A DNA stretch of 55,462 bases from Ruminococcus sp. (GCA_015066935.1 SVNK01000012.1:1-55462), one strand, 5' to 3'; numbered from the stretch's first letter, positions 30,405-39,949 are shown. Made by a program: numbers and translations. The notes: generated by a model not told the origin, from the sequence alone.

Positions 30405-31790
30405 ATGGCATTCGAAGGACTCTCGGAAAAGCTCAATAACGTCTTTAAAAAACTCAAATCACGTGGAAAGCTCTCTGAAAGCGACGTTAAGGAGGCTATG
30501 CGTGAGGTCCGCCTCGCTCTGCTTGAAGCCGATGTAAGCTACAAGGTCGTTAAGGACTTCGTAAAAAGCGTTACAGAACGTGCTGTCGGCGAGGATGTGC
30601 TTTCAAGCCTTACTCCTGCACAGCAGGTTATCAAAATCGTTAACGAGGAGCTCTGCTCCCTCATGGGCAACAGCAATGCCCGTATAAATTTCGCTTCAAA
30701 GCCGCCTACGGTTATCATGATGTGCGGACTTCAGGGTTCGGGTAAGACTACCCACGCCGCAAAGCTCGCTAAGCTCCTGAAGAAAGAGGGACATCGTCCG
30801 CTTCTTGCTGCCTGTGACATTTACCGTCCGGCTGCTATCAATCAGCTTCAGGTTGTTGGTCAGAAAGCCGACGTAAAGGTCTTTGAAATGGGTCAGATAG
30901 ACCCCGTTGTTATCGCTAAGCAGGCTCTTGCCCACGCTAAGGACTACGGCCACGATGTCCTCATCATTGATACCGCAGGCCGTCTCCATATAGACGAGGC
31001 CCTTATGCAGGAGCTTGTCAATATCAAGGAAATTACCCAGCCCGACGAGATTATGCTCGTTGTTGACGCCATGACAGGTCAGGACGCCGTTAATGTTGCC
31101 AAATCGTTCGACGATTCCGTCGGCATCACAAGCGTTCTCATGTCGAAGCTCGACTCCGATACAAGAGGCGGTGCGGCACTCTCCGTACTTGCCGTTACGG
31201 GTAAGCCTATCAAGTTTGTCGGAATGGGCGAAAAGCTCGACGATTTTGAGCAGTTCCACCCCGAAAGAATGGCTTCAAGAATCCTCGGAATGGGCGACGT
31301 TCTCACTCTCATCGAAAAGGCAGAGAACGTGATGTCCCAGAAGGAAGCCGAAAAGCTCACCAAGAAGTTCAAGGAGAATAAGTTCGATATGGACGACCTC
31401 CTCGACCAGATGAGACAGATAAAGAAGCTCGGTTCCATGAAGTCAATCCTCGGAATGCTCCCCGGAGTAAGCGGAAAAATCAAGGACGCCGACATCGACG
31501 AGAGTCAGTTCGGTCGCATTGAGGCAATCATCACTTCAATGACAAAGGCTGAACGTGCAAAGCCCTCGATAATCAACCCTTCACGTAAAAAGCGTATCGC
31601 CGCAGGTTCAGGCTCTAAGGTGGAGGACGTTAACCGTCTCCTCAAGCAGTTCGACCAGATGCAGCAGATGATGAAGAAGTTTACAGGCGGAAACAGCAAA
31701 ATGTCTCTCAGAAAGGCAAGAAAGAATCTCGCAGGTATGAACTTCGATAAGCTTACAGGCAAGGGCGGAGGAAATATCCCTAAGTTCTGA
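30405..31790 (+). CDS. ffh: Signal recognition particle protein Ffh
   Basis: The 461-residue GTPase targets membrane and secreted proteins with the SRP RNA. It has an N-domain helical bundle (1-85), the G-domain with P-loop GLQGSGKTTHAAKLA (about 107-121), DTAGR (about 189) and TKLD-like MSKLDSD (about 247), and a methionine-rich M-domain (about 300-461) containing MTKAERAKPSIINPSRKKRIA for RNA binding. The start at 30405 gives the conserved MAFEGLSEKL; a GTG nine bases earlier is also in frame. Neighbouring ylxM and rpsP are normal. Confidence 0.97.
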   Translation: MAFEGLSEKLNNVFKKLKSRGKLSESDVKEAMREVRLALLEADVSYKVVKDFVKSVTERAVGEDVLSSLTPAQQVIKIVNEELCSLMGNSNARINFASKPPTVIMMCGLQGSGKTTHAAKLAKLLKKEGHRPLLAACDIYRPAAINQLQVVGQKADVKVFEMGQIDPVVIAKQALAHAKDYGHDVLIIDTAGRLHIDEALMQELVNIKEITQPDEIMLVVDAMTGQDAVNVAKSFDDSVGITSVLMSKLDSDTRGGAALSVLAVTGKPIKFVGMGEKLDDFEQFHPERMASRILGMGDVLTLIEKAENVMSQKEAEKLTKKFKENKFDMDDLLDQMRQIKKLGSMKSILGMLPGVSGKIKDADIDESQFGRIEAIITSMTKAERAKPSIINPSRKKRIAAGSGSKVEDVNRLLKQFDQMQQMMKKFTGGNSKMSLRKARKNLAGMNFDKLTGKGGGNIPKF

Positions 31791-31809
31791 TAAGCAGGAG
31801 GGCCGATGC

Positions 31810-32019
31810 ATGGATATTGTTATTGCTCTGATTATTATAGCAGGCGGTATTTTTTCAATCATCGGTGCGGTCCGCAACCGTGACCGGTTCATGGATAATT
31901 ATAAGGCACGACGATATGTGAGGATATTCGGCAGAAACGGTGCAAGAGTTTCTTATGTAATCCGAGGTGTGTTTCTTATTATTGTCGGAATAACGTTTGT
32001 CATTCTTTTTCGGTTTTAA
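31810..32019 (+). CDS. Small two-helix membrane protein
   Basis: A 69-residue protein with hydrophobic helices at about 3-20 and 46-67 linked by a strongly basic loop (RNRDRFMDNYKARRYVRIFG). I recognise no family. It lies 19 bases after ffh with GGAGG seven bases before its start, and before rpsP, so it is probably translated as part of that operon. Confidence 0.55.
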   Translation: MDIVIALIIIAGGIFSIIGAVRNRDRFMDNYKARRYVRIFGRNGARVSYVIRGVFLIIVGITFVILFRF

Positions 32020-32086
32020 AGCTTTCAATGCGACGTCTCCCGCCGCTTGAATATACATTAATTTCCATTACGGAGGTGAATTTAAA

Positions 32087-32329
32087 ATGGCAGTAAAAAT
32101 CAGACTCAGAAGAATGGGTGCTAAGAAGGCTCCTTTCTATCGTGTAGTAGTTGCTGATTCAAGATACCCCAGAGACGGCAGATTCGTTGAGGAGATCGGA
32201 TACTACGATCCCACAAAGGAGCCTTCTGTGATCAAGATCGACGCTGATAAGGCTAAGGAATGGATCGCTAAGGGTGCACAGCCTACAGACACTGTAAAGG
32301 TTATCCTCAAGAAAGAGGGAATCCTTTAA
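32087..32329 (+). CDS. rpsP: Ribosomal protein S16
   Basis: The 80-residue protein begins [26 protein letters not shown] in two typical blocks and contains YDPTKEP and the lysine-rich [17 protein letters not shown] stretch: a complete S16. GGAGG lies nine bases before the start. It is followed by khpA as in most Firmicutes. Confidence 0.97.
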   Translation: MAVKIRLRRMGAKKAPFYRVVVADSRYPRDGRFVEEIGYYDPTKEPSVIKIDADKAKEWIAKGAQPTDTVKVILKKEGIL

Positions 32330-32398
32330 TCGCACAGCTGAGGAGGAGGTGAGACAAATAGTCTCAGCCTCTGTTCCGAAGGCTATACGGAGGTTATC

Positions 32399-32632
32399 AT
32401 GAAAGAATTACTTTACGCTATTGCAGCAGGTCTTGTTGAAGACAAGTCCGCTATTCAGATAACAGAGGACGCTCCCGATGAGGAAGGCGTAATCGTTTTC
32501 CACCTTACCGTTGCTCCCAACGATATGGGACGTGTTATCGGTAAGCAGGGCAGAATTGCAAAGGCTCTCCGCACCATTATGCGTGCAGGTGCCGCAAAGA
32601 AGGACCTTAAGGTTTCTGTTACAATAGAATAA
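32399..32632 (+). CDS. khpA: KH-domain RNA-binding protein KhpA
   Basis: The 77-residue protein is a single KH domain with the hallmark loop DMGRVIGKQGRIAKALRTIM (about 42-61). KhpA pairs with KhpB/Jag and binds many RNAs, with effects on cell size and sporulation in other Firmicutes. CGGAGG precedes the start. In most relatives rimM, trmD and rplS come next; here a terminator and an unrelated gene follow. Confidence 0.95.
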   Translation: MKELLYAIAAGLVEDKSAIQITEDAPDEEGVIVFHLTVAPNDMGRVIGKQGRIAKALRTIMRAGAAKKDLKVSVTIE

Positions 32633-32638
32633 ATCAAT

Positions 32639-32670
32639 GACCGTCTGTGAGGACGGTCGTTTTTATTTGA
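32639..32670 (+). terminator. Terminator after khpA
   Basis: GACCGTC and GACGGTC form a seven-pair stem around TGTGAG, followed by GTTTTTATTT. Confidence 0.8.
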
Positions 32671-32706
32671 TATTCTGAATTTTTTCATTGAACAGGAGGT
32701 GTACGA

Positions 32707-33186
32707 ATGCTTAAAAAGATATTAAGCGGCGATAGCTGTGCACAGTGCAGACTCTGCTGCGTTTTCGACAGATATGATATATGGGAGACTCCCGTGTTTA
32801 CCGACGAAATCCGCAGGAAAATCCTCGAAGCAAATCCGGCTGCGGAGTTTATCACCAAGGACGGCGGCTTTATCTTCAAGGCTGAGGAGCTTGGTGAGGA
32901 CGAACTCTTCTCATGTCCCGCACTCACTGAAAACGGCTGCATGCTCGGCGGCGACAAGCCCTTCGACTGCCGTATATGGCCATATAGAATCATGGAAATC
33001 GGCGGCAGACGTGCAATCACCATTGCTTCTGTCTGCGATGAGTTATATAATCGTCCGCTGTCTCAGCTTGTGGGACTGCTTAAAGACGGTCTTGCTGAAA
33101 AGATTTTCACATATGCAGAGTCTCACCCTGAAATTGTCAAGCCATACTGCGAAGGTTATCCTGTGCTGATGTTTGAGGGGAAGTGA
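32707..33186 (+). CDS. YkgJ-like cysteine-cluster protein
   Basis: The 159-residue protein has the CxxC..CC pattern of the YkgJ (zinc/iron-chelating) family: CAQCRLCCVFD near residue 12, then CPALTENGCML (about 74) and FDCRIWPYRIME (about 90). These cysteines probably hold a metal cluster. Its substrate and role are unknown in general. AGGAGG lies eight bases before the start; it is transcribed alone between a terminator and convergent genes. Confidence 0.8.
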   Translation: MLKKILSGDSCAQCRLCCVFDRYDIWETPVFTDEIRRKILEANPAAEFITKDGGFIFKAEELGEDELFSCPALTENGCMLGGDKPFDCRIWPYRIMEIGGRRAITIASVCDELYNRPLSQLVGLLKDGLAEKIFTYAESHPEIVKPYCEGYPVLMFEGK

Positions 33187-33199
33187 ATACAGGGTAGCG

Positions 33200-33598
33200 T
33201 CAGTTCATAAGTTTTTCGGGCCTTTTTGAGTTGACTCCCGAAATACCGCCGACAGCTCCGCTTAGTCCGAGAATAATCAGCTTTCCCGTATCGGGGAGAC
33301 TCCCTGTGAAAATAAGCGAAAAGACTGCAAGAACGGCAAATATTACGGTTCCGCAGACCAGTCCCTCTGCCAGACCGTGTTTTCTCCGGTACTTTCCGCA
33401 CAGGAAAGCTCCCGAAAAACCGGAGATGACCAGTGTCCCGAGAGCGAGTGCAGTGATGAACTGAGTGTTGTCCATGAACAGGTACACGAACACCGAGAAT
33501 AACATTGCAAGCACCATTCCGCACAGACTTCCGAAAAACGATGACACTGCTATCGAGACTGCTGTTCTTTCCCACAGACTTTTTCTGTATTTCCGCAT
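33200..33598 (-). CDS. TIGR04086/YrzE-type membrane protein
   Basis: The 132-residue protein has four hydrophobic segments with glycine-rich patterns (about 12-40, 48-66, 77-95, 105-124), matching the small TIGR04086 membrane family that neighbours yajC in Firmicutes. Function is unknown. Start 33598 has GGGAGAG just upstream; an ATG 18 bases earlier overlaps that site. It lies downstream of yajC behind a terminator. Confidence 0.7.
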   Translation of the reverse strand: MRKYRKSLWERTAVSIAVSSFFGSLCGMVLAMLFSVFVYLFMDNTQFITALALGTLVISGFSGAFLCGKYRRKHGLAEGLVCGTVIFAVLAVFSLIFTGSLPDTGKLIILGLSGAVGGISGVNSKRPEKLMN

Positions 33599-33630
33599 AA
33601 TTCTCTCCCTAAACATTTATATCATAATCA

Positions 33631-33684
33631 AAAGGCTCCGCTGTTCCACCCGATTGACGGTTTCGGAACGGCAGAGCCTTTTCT
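33631..33684 (-). terminator. Terminator after yajC
   Basis: AAAGGCTC and GAGCCTTT, with an inner GTTCC/GGAAC pair, form a long stem; TTGATTATG follows on the minus strand and TTTTCTG on the plus strand. Confidence 0.65.
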
Positions 33685-33741
33685 GTTCAATATTTTCACC
33701 TGCCGCCATATTCTGTACATTCTATGGGGCGTTTCGGAAAA

Positions 33742-34275
33742 TTATTCCTCTTCGGAATCCTTCTTGTTCTTCTTATTTTTCTTGTTGTTGTCATCAGCGT
33801 CGTCAACGAGCATTGCGGACTCAACAGGTGCGCTTGCATTTGATTTTGCAGCCTTTGCCTCCTTGTAGCGCTCTGTAGCAGTAACGTTCTCGGAAATTGC
33901 CCAGGTCTTGATTCTGAGCTTATGACGCTCGCCGCCTGTTTCGATTACAACAGTATCGCCGCCTGTACGAACTACAATGCCGACGATTCCGCCGCCTGTG
34001 ACAACCTCGTCACCTACCATAAGGTTTTCCTGCATCATTTTGAGTTCCTTTTCACGCTTCTTCTGCGGCTTGATTGCGAGGAAGTAAAGAAGCACGAACA
34101 TGATGATAAGCGGAAGGAAGAGCGACATAAATGCGCTGCTTGTGCTTGCTGTAGATGCTGAACCGCTTGCAGCTTCGGTAGCGTCCTCTGCGAAAGCAGT
34201 CATAGCGGAAATCGACATAGCCGAAAATGCGGAAACAGCTGCTGTGAATAGACCTGCAAATTTTTTGAAATTCAT
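33742..34275 (-). CDS. yajC: Preprotein translocase subunit YajC
   Basis: The 177-residue protein has the YajC core: a membrane helix (about 53-70) followed by KPQKKREKELKMMQENL, GDEVVTGGGIVGIV and VVIETGG. YajC associates with SecDF. Unusually it carries an additional N-terminal hydrophobic segment with a signal-peptide-like AFAED site and a Ser/Thr/Ala spacer before the core helix, and a Lys/Asn/Asp-rich tail. Ordinary YajC is about 90-110 residues. Start 34275 has GGAG seven bases upstream. Confidence 0.88.
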   Translation of the reverse strand: MNFKKFAGLFTAAVSAFSAMSISAMTAFAEDATEAASGSASTASTSSAFMSLFLPLIIMFVLLYFLAIKPQKKREKELKMMQENLMVGDEVVTGGGIVGIVVRTGGDTVVIETGGERHKLRIKTWAISENVTATERYKEAKAAKSNASAPVESAMLVDDADDNNKKNKKNKKDSEEE

Positions 34276-34407
34276 AATTATCTCCATTCTGTCTGTATAG
34301 ACTAACTAAAAATACAAGTAACATTATAGCACATCCGACAGGACAATGCAAGGGGCTTTCCCGATAAACGGGAAAAAACGTCAATTTGCACAATAGGATT
34401 GATGGGA

Positions 34408-35568
34408 TTAATCGTCGTCCTCGTCGTAGAAAACATTGTATGTTACGGCTCTGTGGCTGTAGGTACTGAGGACGAGTCCGATAATTGCGTACATACTCAC
34501 CATAGCCGTACCGCCTGCACTCATGAACGGCAGAGGTACACCGATAACGGGAGCAACTTTCAGTACCATGCCGATGTTCATGATATAGTGTGAAAGGAAA
34601 AGACCGAAAGCCCCCATACAGATGAAACGTCCGAGCCTGTCACGTGTAACACGGCTGTCGGCGAAGATTTTCAGGCAGATGTAGACGAGGATAATCAGTA
34701 TTCCCACAGAACCGAGGAAACCGAAAACCTGTCCCGCATATGAAAAAATGAAGTCGTTGTGGATTTCGGGGACGTAGATATATTCTTCGGCGTTCTTGAA
34801 CAGACCTCTGCCGAAGACGCCGCCGTGCTTGAGGGCAGCGAGTCCGAGGTCCTGCTGGTACTCGATATAATCGGGGTCCGAACCGGGGTTGAAGAGGATA
34901 GTGATACGTTTTTTGTGGAAGTCGCTGAGGACGAAAAACCACATGAATGAAACGGCGGCTCCGATAACAATGGGAATTGCCGCAATATATTTCCACGAGA
35001 TTTTCGCAGAAAGCAGCATACACATAAAGATAGCCGCAAAGATGATTGCTGTACCGTAGTCGCCCTGAAGTCCGACGATACCTATGGGAATTGCACCGTG
35101 CAGACACAGCAGAATCATGTGGACAGGCTTGTTCATATCCTCCTCGTCACGTGACAGGTGGTGAGCGAAGGTCAGGATGAATGCGAGCTTCAGTATTTCG
35201 GAGGGCTGGAAGTTTATGGGACCGATCTGGAGCCATGCCTGGTCGTCGGCACCCTCACGCTGATAGCCGAGTCCCGTGAAGGTGAGTGCGACAAGGAACA
35301 GTGCGGCAGGTGCGAAGATGAACCACAGTTTGGCGAGTTTGCGGTAGTCGATAATTGAAATAAATATCGCAACGCCGAGTCCGAGCACCATGGAAACAAG
35401 CTGAACCTTCCAGTCACCTGAGCCGATTCCCTCATCGGAACTGATTCCGCTTGTGCTGATAGAGTAGATGAGAAGTATTCCGATTACAGAGCACAGAATA
35501 ACCGAAAAAATCAGACCTGCGTCGATATTGTGCTTGTTTACGGAAAGTTGTTTGAATGCCGATTTCAT
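34408..35568 (-). CDS. rodA: RodA/FtsW-family peptidoglycan polymerase
   Basis: The 386-residue membrane protein belongs to the SEDS family of glycosyltransferases. About ten hydrophobic helices are seen. Key segments are WLQIGPINFQPSEILKLAFI (about 110-129), the aspartate region GLQGDYGTAI and the C-terminal PVIGVPLPFMSAGGT. The long extracytoplasmic loop with NDFIFSYAGQ suggests RodA more than FtsW. The acidic C-terminus ends in EDDD. It stands between a YifB-type ATPase and yajC; no penicillin-binding partner is adjacent. AAGGAGT precedes the start. Confidence 0.9.
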   Translation of the reverse strand: MKSAFKQLSVNKHNIDAGLIFSVILCSVIGILLIYSISTSGISSDEGIGSGDWKVQLVSMVLGLGVAIFISIIDYRKLAKLWFIFAPAALFLVALTFTGLGYQREGADDQAWLQIGPINFQPSEILKLAFILTFAHHLSRDEEDMNKPVHMILLCLHGAIPIGIVGLQGDYGTAIIFAAIFMCMLLSAKISWKYIAAIPIVIGAAVSFMWFFVLSDFHKKRITILFNPGSDPDYIEYQQDLGLAALKHGGVFGRGLFKNAEEYIYVPEIHNDFIFSYAGQVFGFLGSVGILIILVYICLKIFADSRVTRDRLGRFICMGAFGLFLSHYIMNIGMVLKVAPVIGVPLPFMSAGGTAMVSMYAIIGLVLSTYSHRAVTYNVFYDEDDD

Positions 35569-35589
35569 TGTAACTCCTTTATATTTTTG

Positions 35590-37116
35590 TTATTCAGACC
35601 AGTATTTACGGTCGAGGGTACGGAACTGAGCCGCTGCTGCAATATGTTGTTTGCGGATGATTTCCGAGCTGTCGAGGTCGGCGATGGTACGGGCGACCTT
35701 GAGGATTCTGTCGTATGCACGTGCACTGAGTCCGAGGCGGTCAAAGACGCTCTGCATGAGCTTTTCCGCCGCATCGTCCATGGGACACATTTCCTGCAGC
35801 TTATCGGGTGTTATGAGTGCATTGCAGGTGATTGAAGTACCCGAAAAGCGTTCATTCTGAACGGCTCTTGCCGCCATTACACGTTTTCTGATTTCAGATG
35901 AAGGCTCCTCGTTTGCTTTGGAGGAAAGGTCGCTGAACTCTACGGGAGCGACCTCCACATGAAGGTCGAAGCGGTCGAGAAGCGGTCCTGAAATTTTTGA
36001 AAGATAGCCCGAAACCTTCTTTGACGAGCAGATGCATTTGCGTCTCGGATGACCGTAGTATCCGCACGGACACGGATTCATCGCACCAATGAGCATGAGT
36101 GTGCAGGGATAGGTGACCGTTCCCGAAGCACGGGCGATAGTGACCTTTCTGTCCTCAAGCGGCTGGCGGAGGATTTCGAGTGTTCTGCGGTCGAATTCGG
36201 CAAGCTCGTCCAGAAAAAGGAGACCGTTGTGGGCGAGCGAGACTTCACCCGGGTGAGGGACGCTTCCGCCTCCTGCAAGACCTGCGGACGAGATAGTGTG
36301 GTGAGGAGAACGGAACGGTCTTTTTGTTATTATAGGCATTTCTGGGGTCAGCATACCCGAAATTGAATGGATTTTCGTTGTTTCGAGTGCTTCGTCGAAT
36401 GTCAGCGGAGGCAGTATCGAGGGCATACGTTTTGCGAGCATGCTCTTTCCGCTTCCGGGCGAGCCGATAAGGAGTGCGTTGTGACCGCCTGCCGCAGCAA
36501 TTTCGAGTGCTTTTTTAGCGGAACGCTGTCCTCTGACGTCTGCGAAATCGAGGATTTCGTTGTAAGCGGCTTCGGGCGGAGTGTAGTGTTCGGCAGGCTT
36601 GATATATTCATCGCCTCTGAAGTGTCTGATAAGCTCGGCGGCATTACGGACTCCGCATATTCTGATTCCGTCGATTACGGCAGCCTCCGAGGCGTTTTCG
36701 GCAGGAACGAAAACAGTTGAGATTCCCTTTTCCTTTGCAAGCATTACCATGGGGAGCACACCGTTTATGCGTCTTACATCGCCGTTGAGCGAGAGTTCGC
36801 CTATAAATGCGCAGCCGTCGTCGGGTTCGTCGAGGAGGTTCATTCCCTTCAGCAGAGCCATGAATATTGCCATATCATGCACAGAGCCGCTTTTCTTTGT
36901 GTCTGCCGGAGCGAGATTCACCATTACGGCAGCTACGGGAAAGCTTATTCCGCAGGCTCTCATTGCTGAACGTATGCGTTCACGGCTTTCACGGACAACT
37001 GCGTCGGGAAGTCCGACGATGTCGAACTGCGGAGCTCCACGGCTGATGTCTGTTTCTACATCGACGTTGAAGGCGTTAAGCCCGAAAAGTCCGAGACTTG
37101 ATACTTTCGCAAACAT
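35590..37116 (-). CDS. YifB/ComM-family Mg-chelatase-like AAA ATPase
   Basis: The 508-residue protein has the family's N-terminal ChlI-like domain (about 1-160, with FDIVGLPDAVVRESRERI), the AAA core with Walker A GSPGSGKS (about 218-225) and the conserved FRSPHHTIS, and a C-terminal domain with SARAYDRILKVARTIADL. In other bacteria ComM is a branch-migration helicase used in natural transformation. A type IV pilus locus lies a few kilobases away, but no other competence genes are seen here. AGGAGG precedes the start. Confidence 0.93.
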   Translation of the reverse strand: MFAKVSSLGLFGLNAFNVDVETDISRGAPQFDIVGLPDAVVRESRERIRSAMRACGISFPVAAVMVNLAPADTKKSGSVHDMAIFMALLKGMNLLDEPDDGCAFIGELSLNGDVRRINGVLPMVMLAKEKGISTVFVPAENASEAAVIDGIRICGVRNAAELIRHFRGDEYIKPAEHYTPPEAAYNEILDFADVRGQRSAKKALEIAAAGGHNALLIGSPGSGKSMLAKRMPSILPPLTFDEALETTKIHSISGMLTPEMPIITKRPFRSPHHTISSAGLAGGGSVPHPGEVSLAHNGLLFLDELAEFDRRTLEILRQPLEDRKVTIARASGTVTYPCTLMLIGAMNPCPCGYYGHPRRKCICSSKKVSGYLSKISGPLLDRFDLHVEVAPVEFSDLSSKANEEPSSEIRKRVMAARAVQNERFSGTSITCNALITPDKLQEMCPMDDAAEKLMQSVFDRLGLSARAYDRILKVARTIADLDSSEIIRKQHIAAAAQFRTLDRKYWSE

Positions 37117-37130
37117 TCAGATTCCTCCTG

Positions 37131-37913
37131 TTACATAGTTTTTATGGGACTTTCGGAAATACGTGATTCCTTTTTTGTGTGCGGAGCAAAGAACTTCGTC
37201 CATATTTCCTCGCTGTGATGCGTATTTGTGGCAGCCATGACCGGTACAGCACCCAATGTCGGCATTTCCGGCATTACAGGCGGAATACTGCTGTTATCGG
37301 CAGCAGGAGCAGGAGCAGGTGCTGCTGTGGAAATAGTCGGAGCAGCTGTCGGGATAGTCGGAGGAGCAGACGTCGGAGCAGACGGAGTTGTGCGGGGATT
37401 CTGATTATACCTGTTCTCATCGTACTCTGTCAGACGTTCACTGAAAAGCGGAAAGCCCTCCGTATTGCTCAGCTGTCTGTACTCCAGCCAATACACAAAC
37501 ATTTTCAGGTTCATGATAACAACTGCCGTGCATATCAGGAAAGAGGCAGCACCGCCGACACTGTCTTTGTGGATGAGTCCTCCTATTGCTATCATCACAT
37601 ATATGAGCAGTGCAATGGCGTTGAAAAACTTATTTTTACCGCATCCAAGTGCGGTCATAACAGAGATTCCCGTAATTAACAGCACTTGTATGAACATTAC
37701 AATGACTTCGGTAGGTTCGCCGAAAAGCGTTGAAATGAGTGAAATTACGGGGATATACTGTCCGAAAAGCGTAAGAATCAGAAGACCTCCGTTTACAACG
37801 ATTGTGTCACGGAATAATTTATGACAAGAATCGTTGATTGTAGTCAGTCTGCCCAGACACACGGGATAATGAGAGTGGTCCGGTTTTGCGGCAAGTTTAT
37901 TATTGTACAGCAT
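37131..37913 (-). CDS. Membrane protein with Ala/Pro/Thr-rich linker
   Basis: The 260-residue protein has four probable transmembrane helices in residues 35-145 and then an Ala/Pro/Thr-rich linker (about 175-225) ending in a short charged tail. No family is recognised. It ends 14 bases before the YifB-type gene start, so the two may share the promoter at 37947-37975. Confidence 0.6.
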   Translation of the reverse strand: MLYNNKLAAKPDHSHYPVCLGRLTTINDSCHKLFRDTIVVNGGLLILTLFGQYIPVISLISTLFGEPTEVIVMFIQVLLITGISVMTALGCGKNKFFNAIALLIYVMIAIGGLIHKDSVGGAASFLICTAVVIMNLKMFVYWLEYRQLSNTEGFPLFSERLTEYDENRYNQNPRTTPSAPTSAPPTIPTAAPTISTAAPAPAPAADNSSIPPVMPEMPTLGAVPVMAATNTHHSEEIWTKFFAPHTKKESRISESPIKTM

Positions 37914-37946
37914 AAAATACTCTCCAATATCTGTTGATAATAATCA

Positions 37947-37975
37947 TTATACCACTTCTTTTGTTAAATGTAAAG
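37947..37975 (-). promoter_or_regulatory. Promoter of the 37131-37913 gene
   Basis: On the minus strand TTTACA (37970-37975), 17 bases, TATAAT (37947-37952) with TGG before the -10. Confidence 0.65.
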
Positions 37976-38119
37976 AAGAATCGTCCTGATGTCCAAAAAG
38001 ATGTGAAGCGTGTGCGGAACTGTATCATTTCGGGGCGGATTGCATATAATAAAGTGTACTGTTCCGTGCAGACGGCAACTCAGTTATAAAGCCGCTTATG
38101 ACGGCAGATGGAGGATATT

Positions 38120-39949
38120 ATGTGTGGTATTGCAGGTGCTATAAGCTTCAGGGAAGATATGCGCGGTGATATGAAGGTCTATGAGAAAATGCAGAGGGCA
38201 ATGCAGAGACGTGGTCCCGACCAGAAGGGGATTATGCTTATGGAGAATGCGGCTCTCATTCATACACGTCTTGCCGTTATCGACATTTCGGGAGGACGTC
38301 AGCCTATGAGTTTCAGCGTGAACGGAAAAAGCGTAACCATAGTCTACAACGGCGAGCTTTACAATACTGAGGATCTGAGACGTGAACTTGAATCGGAGAT
38401 AGGTTTTGAGACACGTTCGGACACGGAGGTCGTTCTGAAAAGCTACATTGTATGGGGCGAGAAATGTCTTGAAAGACTCAACGGAATTTTCGCATTCGTG
38501 ATTTATGATGAGCGTAAAAGACAGGCGTTCATTGCCCGTGACAGAATAGGCGTAAAGCCGTTGTTTTACAGTGACACAGGCGATAAATTCATTTTTGCGT
38601 CGGAGATTCCCACACTTCTTGAGCATACCGATATTCCCCATGAAATCGACAGACAGGGTGCGGCGGAGCTTATTCTGATGGCTCCCGGAAGAACTCCCGG
38701 CTGCGGAGTTATCAGAGGAATAAAGGAAATCAGACCCGGCTGGTGCGGAACATACTCTCAGGACGGACTGAAGCTGAGGGAATACTGGAGACTCCACGCA
38801 AGGGAGCTTGATGAGACGTTTGAACAGACGGTTGAGCATACACGTGAGCTTGTGCTCGATTCGATACGCAGACAGCTTGTCTCCGATGTGCCGATATGTA
38901 CTTTCCTTTCGGGCGGACTCGATTCAAGTCTTATATCATCGGTTGCGGCGTCGGAAATGAAGAAAAACGGCAGGGTACTTAAAACATTTTCCGTCGATTA
39001 TCGGGACAACGACAAGTACTTTCAGAGCAGTCATTTTCAGCCCGACAGCGACAATGAATATATCCGTGCGATGACGGAATACCTCGGAACCGAGCATCAT
39101 CGTTTTGTTGTTGATACTCCCGAACTTGTGGACGCTCTCGACGAGGCGGCTGAGGCAAGAGGTCTTCCCGGAATGGCTGACGTTGACGCTTCACTGCTGC
39201 TGTTCTGCCGTGAGATAAAGAAATACGGAACGGTTGCACTTTCGGGAGAGTGCGCCGACGAGCTTTTCGGGGGATACCCGTGGTACAGGGACGAGGACAT
39301 CCGCATGACCGACGGTTTTCCGTGGGCACAGAGTACCGCCTACCGCAAGCGTTTTCTCCGTGATGAGTATGCCGCAGAAATCAGTGCCGAAGATTATGTC
39401 TACAGTGCGTATCTCAGAACTGCGCAGGATGCGGAGAAGCTGACGTCCGACGACGCTCTTGAAGGCAGGATGAAGGAAATGACTCAGCTCAATTTCTCGT
39501 GGTTCATGCAGACTCTCCTCGACCGCAAGGACAGAATGAGTATGTACAGCGGACTTGAAGTGAGAGTGCCGTTCTGTGATTACCGTATTGCGGAGTATAT
39601 GTACAATGTGAAGTGGGAGTACAAGGACTATATGGGACGTGAAAAGGGACTCCTGCGTGAAGCGATGAAGGAGTGGCTTCCTGAAAAGGTTCTCAGGAGG
39701 AAGAAGAGTCCCTATCCCAAAACGCACAATCCTGCGTTTCTTGAGGCTGTTACGGTACGTCTGCGTGAACGTATGAACGACAGCGGAAGTCTGCTTACAG
39801 AGCTTGTGAAGCGTGAGGAGCTTGAGAAACTTCTCCGACACGAGGAGAGTGTTCAGTGGTACGGACAGCTTATGAACCTCCCGCAGACGATTGCGTATTT
39901 CATTCAGCTTGACCACTGGCTCAGAAGATACAATATTACGTTAAAATAA
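38120..39949 (+). CDS. asnB: Glutamine-hydrolysing asparagine synthase
   Basis: The 609-residue protein begins MCGIAGAI; Cys2 becomes the N-terminal nucleophile of the class II glutaminase domain (1-200), with RLAVIDI and YNGELYN. The synthetase domain has the PP-loop SGGLDSS (about 262-268) and ALSGECADELFGGY (about 376). It makes asparagine from aspartate and glutamine. The start at 38120 is required for the catalytic cysteine and has GGAGG upstream. A TATAAT at 38045-38050 may be its -10, but no good -35 is seen. Confidence 0.95.
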   Translation: MCGIAGAISFREDMRGDMKVYEKMQRAMQRRGPDQKGIMLMENAALIHTRLAVIDISGGRQPMSFSVNGKSVTIVYNGELYNTEDLRRELESEIGFETRSDTEVVLKSYIVWGEKCLERLNGIFAFVIYDERKRQAFIARDRIGVKPLFYSDTGDKFIFASEIPTLLEHTDIPHEIDRQGAAELILMAPGRTPGCGVIRGIKEIRPGWCGTYSQDGLKLREYWRLHARELDETFEQTVEHTRELVLDSIRRQLVSDVPICTFLSGGLDSSLISSVAASEMKKNGRVLKTFSVDYRDNDKYFQSSHFQPDSDNEYIRAMTEYLGTEHHRFVVDTPELVDALDEAAEARGLPGMADVDASLLLFCREIKKYGTVALSGECADELFGGYPWYRDEDIRMTDGFPWAQSTAYRKRFLRDEYAAEISAEDYVYSAYLRTAQDAEKLTSDDALEGRMKEMTQLNFSWFMQTLLDRKDRMSMYSGLEVRVPFCDYRIAEYMYNVKWEYKDYMGREKGLLREAMKEWLPEKVLRRKKSPYPKTHNPAFLEAVTVRLRERMNDSGSLLTELVKREELEKLLRHEESVQWYGQLMNLPQTIAYFIQLDHWLRRYNITLK

